Assembly: GCA_023229575.1 (NCBI GenBank)
Contig: JALNYZ010000001.1
Span: 186,001 to 250,000 of the forward strand
DNA: 64,000 nt
Source of the DNA: Prolixibacteraceae bacterium
GTDB taxonomy: Bacteria > Bacteroidota > Bacteroidia > Bacteroidales > Prolixibacteraceae
Direction: 5' to 3'
Below are positions 9,272 to 16,694 of this stretch, piece by piece; the first letter of the stretch is position 1, and the number at the start of each line of letters is the position of its first letter. The notes beneath the pieces are model-generated. The model searched no databases. It was given only the letters and a program-made list of their open reading frames with translations, and had not been told where the DNA came from. The translations under genes were made by a program, and so were the position numbers.

Positions 9272-10744
9272 CTAATAACCTGGATTTTGTGGCATAATCT
9301 TCGAATCGTTGTAGCTTGATATTTCTTCAAAAGGAATCGGAAGTATCATCTGGTAATCTTTCATCGAATACAATCCATTTCCCCGCACCGGTGTAGCAAG
9401 ATATTGATTTATTGTATTTAGAACAATTCCCCAACGGATCAGATCAAACCAACGCAATCCTTCAAACGCAAATTCAACCCGGCGCTCTTTGATGATCGCA
9501 TTCCGGAAGGCTACTTTATCCGGCAAATTAGTTGCCGACAGCGATGGAAGTCCGGCACGGGTCCTTACAGAATTTAAAATATTAAAAGCTTCTCCGTTGG
9601 CTGCATATCCCTCTTCGTTCAATACTTCGGCATACATCATTTTTACATCGGTGTACCTGAGAATGGGCAGATTATTGGCCCAGTCTGTTCCAGACTTAGG
9701 AGTATATGTGTCATAGTGCACGTATTTGATGATATAATTATAGCCATTTGTAAATAGAACGGATAAGTCTTTGCGTTTATCTCCAGGTTCATAAGCTGTA
9801 AAAAGGTCGTTGGAAACTGGCATCGCAGTTGAGGACCCAGGGAACGGCATAATGGTTTTATCATTAAAGCCTTCAGGAAGGCATAACGTTGGCAATTGTG
9901 ATCCTTCGTTCAATAGTCCTCCGGTGAACTGAACTTCCCAAACCCGTTCAGGACCATTGTCTTTTGAGTCGGTAAAGCAATTCACATAGTCACTTTCCAT
10001 AGTATATTTACCGGATGTAATAATATCGCTCAACAACGGTTTTGCTGCTGAAAAGTTGGATTGAAACAGGTATAGGCGCGCCAGCATTCCTTCGGCGGCA
10101 TATTTGGTTGCCCGGCCTTTACTGGCAGTCGCCCATTCTGCCGGGAGCAGGGTTCCAGCTTTTTTATAATCTTCGGCGGCAAAAGCCAATGTTTCCTCCT
10201 TTGTTGATCGGCCGATCTTTTTAATCTCATCCGAAGTCATCGATTTATCAATCAATGGCATTCCCCCATATTGGATTGCAAGATAGTTATAAGCATAAGC
10301 CCTTAAAATGTATGCTTCCCCTCTGATGTAATTTTTCAGATCTGCGTTTGCAAATTCAACCGCATCAATCTTGTCAAGGATTAAATTGCACCGGCTAATC
10401 ATTCTCCAATACTTTTGCCAGGCAGGTAACGACCAGGAATTAATTGCAGTATTTGTAAAAACGTCTATTCCACCCGCGTAGATGTCCGCAAGTCCTCCTG
10501 CCCAATTCCCACTTGTCTCGTCACCTCTTGTTATGGTTCCCCTAAACCAGTTATCTTGTGCTCCCTGGAAAAGCGCTTGTTGTTGAGAATAAGCAGCCGC
10601 AATGGCCTGTCCGAAATCAGTTTGTGTTTTATAGGCTCCATCTACACTGTATTCCGAAATGGGAACCACAGTTAAAAAATCTTCGCATCCGTTTATGCTA
10701 ATTCCAAAAAATAGCATTATGGTATATATCAAATATTTTTTCAT
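9272..10744 (-). CDS. SusD/RagB-family glycan-binding outer-membrane lipoprotein (PUL 1)
   Basis: 490 aa. The signal peptide ends in a lipobox at Cys20 (GISINGC), followed by EDFLTVVP, the usual SusD opening in which the lipidated Cys precedes an acidic stretch and FL. Tetratricopeptide-type helices are visible (IRGEAYILRAYAYNYLAIQYGG; the RA.AY.YL.L.YG motif), as is the C-terminal RRVEFAFEGLRWFDLIRWG signature. It sits on the cell surface as the lid of the SusC importer encoded 11 bp upstream. SusC and SusD are certainly cotranscribed. The ligand cannot be read from the sequence. Confidence 0.95.
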   Translation of the reverse strand: MKKYLIYTIMLFFGISINGCEDFLTVVPISEYSVDGAYKTQTDFGQAIAAAYSQQQALFQGAQDNWFRGTITRGDETSGNWAGGLADIYAGGIDVFTNTAINSWSLPAWQKYWRMISRCNLILDKIDAVEFANADLKNYIRGEAYILRAYAYNYLAIQYGGMPLIDKSMTSDEIKKIGRSTKEETLAFAAEDYKKAGTLLPAEWATASKGRATKYAAEGMLARLYLFQSNFSAAKPLLSDIITSGKYTMESDYVNCFTDSKDNGPERVWEVQFTGGLLNEGSQLPTLCLPEGFNDKTIMPFPGSSTAMPVSNDLFTAYEPGDKRKDLSVLFTNGYNYIIKYVHYDTYTPKSGTDWANNLPILRYTDVKMMYAEVLNEEGYAANGEAFNILNSVRTRAGLPSLSATNLPDKVAFRNAIIKERRVEFAFEGLRWFDLIRWGIVLNTINQYLATPVRGNGLYSMKDYQMILPIPFEEISSYNDSKIMPQNPGY

Positions 10745-10754
10745 CGTTCAGTTT

Positions 10755-13700
10755 TTAAAAGGTTAATTTAATACCCAATGTATATTTTTTCGATAATGGA
10801 TAAGTAGCATAGTCAACCCCGGGCTGGGTGGTAGCGTTACCAAAACTGTTCGTTTCCGGAGTATAACCAGGATAATTATCAAAGGTTACCAGATTGTCAA
10901 CTGAGGTATAAACTGTTGCTGATTTTAACAATGTTCGGTTCAGAATCTTTTTAGGTAATGTATAACTCAACGTAACGTTTTTAACCCTGAAAAAAGAACC
11001 GTCATAAATCCGGTTATCGTCATTACCAACAACATAATTACCTGCTATACCCAAAGAAGTCTTACCATCCCATGACATATCAACGCCAGGGATATTTGGA
11101 ATTGGGTTTTCTCCCGCACCATAAATGGCTTCATAATCAGGTTTCCAGGCACGCACCCATCTGGAAAAATTATTTGGTCCCCAGAAAGCAGCAACGTCAA
11201 GCTGTCGTTGCCCCAGAAACATTACGTCCCCTCCGATCTGTCCCTGACATAAAACACTCAATTCTAGATTTTTCCATTGGACTGTATTGGTCATCCCATA
11301 AATTAAATCGGGGATATTGTTACCGTAAGGAACCAAATCGGAAGCATCTATCTTTTTGTCATTGTTTTGATCAATATACTTAACATTTCCGGCTATCTGG
11401 CCTGTGAAAATCGGAACCAATGCCTTTTTATTGCTGTCAAAATCAGTGGTTTTTAAGAGCCCGTCTGAACGATATACATAGAATTGGGAAACAGGGCCGC
11501 CAACACGCGTAATAAACTGACCATCGAAACTACTGCTGATAAACTGGGTAACGCCCCCCATGTCGAGTACCTTATTTTTTTCGTGGGAAAGGTTAACCTG
11601 TGTGGTCCATTTGATATTTCCGGTGGTATTGTGCGTGGTCAAATCTATTTCCCAACCTTCGTTTTGAACTGATCCAATGTTGGTCCTGAAACTTGAAAAA
11701 CCGGTTGTGTTGGGGACCGGAACATTGAAAAGCAGATTATCCGTTTTATTCTTGTAATAATCCAAATTAACCTGTATCCTGTTATTGAAACCTGTAAAGT
11801 CAATACCAATATCCGTTGTTGCAGTTGATTCCCATTTCAAATTTTGATTTTCGATATTGGAAGGGGCCAAGCCACTTACAATGGCATTGCCCCAGGAAGC
11901 ATTATCTCCGGTCAGTTTGGCCATATAATCATAATCCCCAATCCTGTCATTACCTGCTTTACCCCAGGCTGCCCTTAGTTTTAGCAAATTAATCCATTTG
12001 GTATCGCTTAAAAAGGATTCCCTGTTGATTTTCCAACCGACAGATGTTGAAGGAAAGAGCCCCCATTTATTGTTACTTCCGAACCTGGAAGACCCGTCAT
12101 AGCGGATACTGGCCTTCAGCAGATATTTGTCTTTGTAACCATAATCTGCCCTTCCAAAAAACGAAACTCCCTTGTTTTCTGTTTTGTATGTCGTAGCCCC
12201 TGTCGGGGTCTTTGCTACATTCAAGGTTGTCACATTGTCATTGGGCCATCCGGTCGCATTTGCAAAAATATTAAAAGACCTGTGCGCCTCCGCGCTTTGT
12301 CCGATCAAAACATTCAATGTCTGGTCTTTGAACGTTTTATCGTATACCATCGTATTCTGGATGGACCAATCGTCCCAGGCACTGGAATTGCTATTGCCAA
12401 TTGTAATAAATCCGTTACTGTATGTTACATTACCGGGCTGAAAATACTCATAAACGCTGCTTCGGTGGTCGTAACTGTATTGTGATTTAAATGAAAGTCC
12501 TTTCATTAGTTCAAATTGCCCCCAAACTGAGGTGTTGAACGTACTCATTTTTGTAATGTCGGTTGTTTCTTTTAATTGTTCCAGGGGGTTAGGATATATT
12601 GTTCCGATACCCACCGGATATCCCCAGTCCCTGGTCGAAGAATTAATCGCTGCCAGTGGCGTCATGTTCAATGCATGATGCACCGCCAGTTCTTTACCCT
12701 CAGTAGCCTTTTTGTCCTGGTCAGAATAGGACGGAGCCACTGTCATTCCAATCTTAATGCGGTCACTGACATTTAAGATTCCATTGAACCTAAAGTTCAT
12801 ACGCTTATAGTAGCTGCCGTAAACAATACCATCCTGGTCAAAATAACCACCCGATAGATATAAACTTCCCATATCATTTTTCGCCGATGCCGATAGCTGG
12901 TAGTTTTGTATCGGAGCGGTAGTCAGAATGGCATCTTGCCAATCGGTACCATTTTTCGCATAATCGTACCATGCGGCAGGAATTTGAAGGGATGCCGGTC
13001 TTGACGACATCGGATCTTTCATTGAATGTCCCTGTCGTAACCATGCGTCATTTCTGTACCATGCATAAAATGCCAGGTATTCGTTCGGACTCATCATAGC
13101 CATTTTTTTGCTGGCGTTTTGAAATCCATAAAAAGACTCAAAGTTGAAAGATGGCTTACCTGTTCCTTGTTTGGTTTCAATCAAAACAACGCCATTGGCC
13201 CCGCGTGAACCATAAATAGCGGAGGCAGATGCATCTTTTAATACCTGAATAGAAGCGATATCACTCGGGTTAATATCTTTCATGTCATCTCTGGCAATTC
13301 CGTCAATCACATACAAAGGGTTGGTGTTTCCGTTGATCGTATTGATGCCTCTGATGCGTATCTGCAGCTCTGCTCCCGGAATACCTGTCGTGTTTTGGGC
13401 CCTTACCCCGGCTAACTGTCCGGCAAATGCCTCACTCAAGGTTGGAACCGGCCGGGATTGAATTGCTTCGCTGCGAATTACTGATACCGAACTGGTTAAG
13501 TTTTGTCTTTTCACGGTACCATATCCAATCGCCACTACCTCATCCAAATTAATAGATTCATCTACCAAAACAACATTAATTGCAGTTTTGTTACCAATCG
13601 TTATCTCCTGGGATTTCATTCCGACAAAAGAGAATATGAGGATGGAATTAGCCGGAATACCAGACAATGAATAATTTCCGCGAGCATCAGTGATTACCCC

Positions 13701-14159
13701 TATTGTGGTCCCTTTAACAACAACTGAAACACCCGGCAAGGTTGCTCCGGAAGAGTCTGTTACTTTTCCGGAAACCGATTTTTGTGGCTGTTGATTCTCA
13801 CTCTTTTGCATTAGCATTATATTTGTACCTTCCATTGCATATACCACATTAGTATTGCTGAATACATCGGTGAGAACCTCGGCAACCGGTAGATTTTTCA
13901 CTTCAAGGGAAACTTCACGATTAAGATCAAACGCATTTTTGTCATATACAAAAAGGTAATCAGTTTGACTTTCGATTGCTTCGAGTACCTGAAGAATACT
14001 GGCGTTTTTAATTACAATGCTCACTTTTGCAACCTGTGAACGGACATTTGTGGCAAACAACGAAGATGCAAACACAAGAAGTAGCAGAAATGTTGTTCTC
14101 ATCTTTCGAATTAGTTGATTAGTTGAGTCAAAGAGATCCTTTGACAAATAATTTTTCAT
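10755..14159 (-). CDS. SusC/RagA-family TonB-dependent outer-membrane transporter with STN domain (PUL 1)
   Basis: 1134 aa. Signal peptide about 20-42 (MRTTFLLLLVFASSLFATNVRSQ). STN domain 45-115, which reports substrate binding to a FecR anti-sigma factor. CarboxypepD_reg-like domain 128-203 (GKVTDSSGATLPGVSVVVKG). TonB-box region near DEVVAIGYGT (206-215). Plug about 220-335 (IRGINTINGNTNPLYVIDG, VLKDASASAIYGSRGANGV). The beta-barrel runs to a C-terminal strand ending in ...LGIKLTF. With SusD (10744) it forms the outer-membrane glycan pump. The gene follows fecR 1 after 141 bp, a gap that carries a plus-strand terminator and a possible antisense RNA. The start at 14159 fits the position of the equivalent ATG in the two other susC genes. 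Confidence 0.95.
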   Translation of the reverse strand: MKNYLSKDLFDSTNQLIRKMRTTFLLLLVFASSLFATNVRSQVAKVSIVIKNASILQVLEAIESQTDYLFVYDKNAFDLNREVSLEVKNLPVAEVLTDVFSNTNVVYAMEGTNIMLMQKSENQQPQKSVSGKVTDSSGATLPGVSVVVKGTTIGVITDARGNYSLSGIPANSILIFSFVGMKSQEITIGNKTAINVVLVDESINLDEVVAIGYGTVKRQNLTSSVSVIRSEAIQSRPVPTLSEAFAGQLAGVRAQNTTGIPGAELQIRIRGINTINGNTNPLYVIDGIARDDMKDINPSDIASIQVLKDASASAIYGSRGANGVVLIETKQGTGKPSFNFESFYGFQNASKKMAMMSPNEYLAFYAWYRNDAWLRQGHSMKDPMSSRPASLQIPAAWYDYAKNGTDWQDAILTTAPIQNYQLSASAKNDMGSLYLSGGYFDQDGIVYGSYYKRMNFRFNGILNVSDRIKIGMTVAPSYSDQDKKATEGKELAVHHALNMTPLAAINSSTRDWGYPVGIGTIYPNPLEQLKETTDITKMSTFNTSVWGQFELMKGLSFKSQYSYDHRSSVYEYFQPGNVTYSNGFITIGNSNSSAWDDWSIQNTMVYDKTFKDQTLNVLIGQSAEAHRSFNIFANATGWPNDNVTTLNVAKTPTGATTYKTENKGVSFFGRADYGYKDKYLLKASIRYDGSSRFGSNNKWGLFPSTSVGWKINRESFLSDTKWINLLKLRAAWGKAGNDRIGDYDYMAKLTGDNASWGNAIVSGLAPSNIENQNLKWESTATTDIGIDFTGFNNRIQVNLDYYKNKTDNLLFNVPVPNTTGFSSFRTNIGSVQNEGWEIDLTTHNTTGNIKWTTQVNLSHEKNKVLDMGGVTQFISSSFDGQFITRVGGPVSQFYVYRSDGLLKTTDFDSNKKALVPIFTGQIAGNVKYIDQNNDKKIDASDLVPYGNNIPDLIYGMTNTVQWKNLELSVLCQGQIGGDVMFLGQRQLDVAAFWGPNNFSRWVRAWKPDYEAIYGAGENPIPNIPGVDMSWDGKTSLGIAGNYVVGNDDNRIYDGSFFRVKNVTLSYTLPKKILNRTLLKSATVYTSVDNLVTFDNYPGYTPETNSFGNATTQPGVDYATYPLSKKYTLGIKLTF

Positions 14160-14166
14160 ACATTTG
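14159..14166 (+). promoter_or_regulatory. candidate antisense -7 element over the susC 1 start codon
   Basis: TACATTTG on the plus strand matches the Bacteroidetes -7 consensus TAnnTTTG. Its first base is the complement of the A of the susC ATG. A TTTG lies at 14140-14143, closer than usual for a -33 box, so the upstream element is weak. It points toward the plus-strand terminator at 14224. Confidence 0.45.
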
Positions 14167-14170
14167 TTTT

Positions 14171-14257
14171 TTGGTTGTTTTTACTTGAATTTGTTTTGAG
14201 AGCAGGTCAGGTAGCGACCTTTGGCCGAAAAGTGTTAGCGCACTTTTCGGCTTTTTT
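14171..14257 (+). ncRNA. predicted cis-antisense RNA to the susC 1 leader (DonS-like)
   Basis: The span runs from just after the candidate -7 element to the end of the terminator T-run, about 87 nt; the 5' end is an estimate. It would be complementary to the 5' leader of the susC 1 message. Besides the terminator stem it has a small hairpin, AGGT-AGCG-ACCT, at 14209-14220. Antisense RNAs in this position repress PULs in Bacteroides (DonS family). Here it is inferred from promoter-like and terminator signals plus the same arrangement in two other loci. Confidence 0.5.
14224..14257 (+). terminator. plus-strand rho-independent terminator between fecR 1 and susC 1
   Basis: A perfect 11-bp stem (GCCGAAAAGTG / CACTTTTCGGC) with a 6-base loop is followed by six T on the plus strand (14252-14257). 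On the minus strand the stem is followed by CAAAGG, so it does not serve the surrounding genes. Confidence 0.8.
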
Positions 14258-14300
14258 CATTTTTACTTCATAGGCAGTTACTTTTATTGATAATGTTTAT

Positions 14301-15254
14301 TTATTCGATTGTGATTATGTTCAGTTTATCGTCGATCTTGAAACTAAATTTATTGCTTAACTGCAAAACTTTCAGAATATGCTCTACTCCATCTTTCGTC
14401 CGGAATTTTCCGGTACATCGATAGTTCATGATTTTCGCATTTTTCACTTTAATTTTCAGGTCAAAATAAAGTTCAAGTTTATTAACCAGTTCAGGAAAAA
14501 TTTCATCATTAAAACTAATTATTCCCTCTTTCCATAAGAAGTGGTTCATGTGAACAATAGGGACAATGACCAAACGATTGTTTTTCTCAAAAATTTGTTC
14601 GTCAGGCTTGATCATTATTCCATCTTTGCTGTCTCCCGATTTAATAACTTCAACCGAACCTTCCAGAAGCGAAGTTTCGAAAATTCCTTTTCCCCGATAG
14701 GCCATTAAATTGAATTTTGTCCCCAGCACCTTAATGTCGTACTTCTCAGTTTTTACAATAAATGGCTTCGATTTATTGGAAGTAACCTCAAAGAAACCTT
14801 CACCATCGAGCTTCACTTCTCGAGTTTTTTCAGAAAACTGATTTGGAAAGGTAAAGGTCGTTTTTGCATTTAACCAAACTTTGGTGCCATCCGCAAGTGT
14901 AATTTCCGCACGCTGTCCTGCAGGAATATTTATGGTTTGCATCGCAACAGGATATTTTACACTTGGTTCGGAAAGGAAATATTGTGAAATTAAAATTGCA
15001 ACCAGCAATATTGCAGCAATTTTGAAAACTTCAATGTAAATATATTTCCATGACCTGTTTGAATGTTTTTCGGAAGATTTTTTAATTTTCTTGTCCGCAA
15101 GAGAAGTTTGCCAGATAGTAATGTCATGCAATTTTCGCAAGGCAAGAAATTCCTTCATGTGTTTAGGATCAGAATCTAACCATTTAGTGATAGTTACTTT
15201 TTCTGTCTCGGAAGAACTCCCTTCAATATATTTCTGTAGTAGTTCTGTATTCAT
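14301..15254 (-). CDS. FecR-family anti-sigma factor (PUL 1)
   Basis: 317 aa. The N-terminal cytoplasmic part (about 1-75) contains the sigma-binding helices, including EKVTITKWLDSDP. One transmembrane helix lies near 79-96 (FKIAAILLVAILISQYFL). The periplasmic FecR domain follows (about 115-215; INIPAGQRAEITLADGTKVWLNA), then a C-terminal DUF4974-type domain (LYFDLKIKVKNAKIMNYRCTG). It would hold the ECF factor encoded 100 bp upstream inactive until SusC 1 signals through its STN domain. Confidence 0.92.
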   Translation of the reverse strand: MNTELLQKYIEGSSSETEKVTITKWLDSDPKHMKEFLALRKLHDITIWQTSLADKKIKKSSEKHSNRSWKYIYIEVFKIAAILLVAILISQYFLSEPSVKYPVAMQTINIPAGQRAEITLADGTKVWLNAKTTFTFPNQFSEKTREVKLDGEGFFEVTSNKSKPFIVKTEKYDIKVLGTKFNLMAYRGKGIFETSLLEGSVEVIKSGDSKDGIMIKPDEQIFEKNNRLVIVPIVHMNHFLWKEGIISFNDEIFPELVNKLELYFDLKIKVKNAKIMNYRCTGKFRTKDGVEHILKVLQLSNKFSFKIDDKLNIITIE

Positions 15255-15354
15255 CTTTCAAAAGTTCTATTTAACTGCCGGGATTTTTTTCTTTTTCCCA
15301 ACTGTTAAAAGAACGATTGAAGTCAGCGAATCACTAGTCGTTTTTCTATTTTTT

Positions 15355-15915
15355 TTAATGCAGAAATGTTAATGTACCAAGAAATGGCAAATAATCTTTG
15401 AGTGCGATTCTTAACGCTTTAACTGATTGCATGATATGGTAATCGACTCCTTTTACAGTGACTTTATTAAGTTCTGCAATTTCTTTGTGAGGCTTGTTTC
15501 CAAAGCGGCTCATAATGAATATTTCCCTGGTTCTTTCCGGAAGTGAGTTGAGTGTGGTTTCAATGATTTGCTGAACCTCAACCGAGAAAATATCTACTGG
15601 ATCGCTTGCCTCTAAAGTAGTAGTCCGTATCTCCAATTCACGCTTTAAAGCATCACGTACAGCTTCGTGAACATTTTTTTTTATTACCTTATGCTTGAGG
15701 TAATCGAGCGATTGGTTCTTTAAGATTGTAAATAAAAACGGTAACACCGTGTCTAGCGGCCCCTGTTTCATTTTTTCCCACAATTTGATTAAAGCCTCTG
15801 AGACTATATCCTCAGAGGCCATGTCATCATGGATGTATGATTTCACATACAAATATGATTTTCTGTAATACTTAGTATAAATCTCATTAAAGCTATTTGC
15901 CTGGTTGAGATACAT
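15355..15915 (-). CDS. ECF RNA polymerase sigma factor (PUL 1)
   Basis: 186 aa, the usual size. Region 2 (about 10-75) includes SEDIVSEALIKLWEKM and TILKNQSLDYLKHK. Region 4 (about 125-180) contains LNSLPERTREIFIMSRFGNKPHKEIAELNKVTVKGVDYHI written as the typical sigma-70 helix-turn-helix. It directs transcription of PUL 1 when released by FecR 1. The start at 15915 follows a TAnnTTTG-type promoter by about 20 bases. Confidence 0.93.
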   Translation of the reverse strand: MYLNQANSFNEIYTKYYRKSYLYVKSYIHDDMASEDIVSEALIKLWEKMKQGPLDTVLPFLFTILKNQSLDYLKHKVIKKNVHEAVRDALKRELEIRTTTLEASDPVDIFSVEVQQIIETTLNSLPERTREIFIMSRFGNKPHKEIAELNKVTVKGVDYHIMQSVKALRIALKDYLPFLGTLTFLH

Positions 15916-15935
15916 TTTCCCTCAGTTTAGACCAA

Positions 15936-15943
15936 CAAACTTA
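15936..15943 (-). promoter_or_regulatory. candidate -7 promoter element of the ECF sigma 1 gene
   Basis: On the minus strand the bases read TAAGTTTG, a full match to TAnnTTTG, 21 bases upstream of the sigma start codon. Transcription would start about 10-15 bases before the ATG. No clear -33 box is visible. Confidence 0.45.
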
Positions 15944-16000
15944 TAAATTTAAATCAATTTTAATTCTACCAGTTCAGATTTTATCAAGTTTTAGCTACAG

Positions 16001-16132
16001 TTAAATGGTAAATATCCCTTCCAACTCTTTTACATTATTTGGATATGGTATTATTTTAGTTAACCAGGCAGATACACTCAGTCCGACAACCAAAAACTGA
16101 AAAATTGCAATTGCTTTAATTGTTTGACTCAT
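16001..16132 (-). other. 43-codon reading frame downstream of the truncated CE7 gene, possible gene fragment
   Basis: A minus-strand frame beginning MSQTIKAIAIFQFLVVGLSV and ending at 16001 encodes one likely membrane helix and a short polar tail. It resembles the start or a piece of a membrane protein but I do not recognise it. It lies in the 267-bp stretch between the sigma 1 promoter region and the break point of the truncated CE7 gene (about 16195), where I see no other gene and no clear terminator. It may be foreign sequence at a deletion junction. Confidence 0.3.
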
Positions 16133-16182
16133 TTTTCCAGGCAGGAATGGCTGCTTTCCTAAACCTTCACTGCTTTTAATTA

Positions 16183-16680
16183 TTAAATTTCTCGACCCGT
16201 CAGTTTTGCATCCATCGGTATTTTTGCAGCTTCGGCTTTGGCGTTGTTCCAAAATTCAAGAAATTCGGCAGGAAATTCGGTTGTCGGTTTAATCTGTTCC
16301 GGTACAAAAGCAGCCGTGGCAAGGTTTTCGTAACGAACACCCTCCACAATTGCCGAAACTTTACAACGCAGGAATCCGGATTCTTTCATGGTTCCCCCTT
16401 CAATTCTGAACTGTCCATCTTTTAGGATAACAGAGTCTTTTGGGATCGGGGCCATCATTTCGGGACCAACTTCGTATTTTATTTTCACATTTTGAATGGG
16501 TTGGCTGTTCTTCATCACGGTAACTGAAAAACGGGCCGTTTCGCCCAATTGATATACCCAGTTGGCGTGATCGGGGACAACAAAAATTTTGATCAGTTTC
16601 TCGACTGGCTGGCCAACCAGTATGTGGAAACTCAGGAAGAAAAGATAGAAAAGCGATAGTGTTAGTTTTTTTTGTATCAT
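16183..16680 (-). pseudogene. truncated CE7 acetyl esterase paralog (Ig-like domain only)
   Basis: 165 aa with an intact signal peptide (MIQKKLTLSLFYLFFLSFHIL) and the same Ig-like domain as the esterase at 3814-5112: VVPDHANWVYQLGE, IKYEVGPEMMAP, LKDGQFRIEGGTM, GFLRCKVSAIVEGVRYENLAT. The two run in parallel to the shared phrase PMDxKLT. The intact protein then continues into the hydrolase domain, while this one reads GREI and stops. The catalytic domain with Ser, Asp and His is absent. A 14-bp gap to the GH51 stop places it last in PUL 2. It could be expressed as a free domain, but loss by deletion is the simpler reading. Confidence 0.82.
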
Positions 16681-16694
16681 TGGTTAAGTGTTAA

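Noticed and set aside
14140..14143. A TTTG as a true -33 box for the antisense RNA at susC 1
   Set aside because: It is closer to the -7 element than the usual spacing and the two other loci have no equivalent.
16001..16252. An 83-codon frame covering the whole end of the truncated CE7 gene
   Set aside because: The part above 16183 overlaps the CE7 remnant in another frame and reads as an out-of-frame shadow; only the last 43 codons look protein-like.
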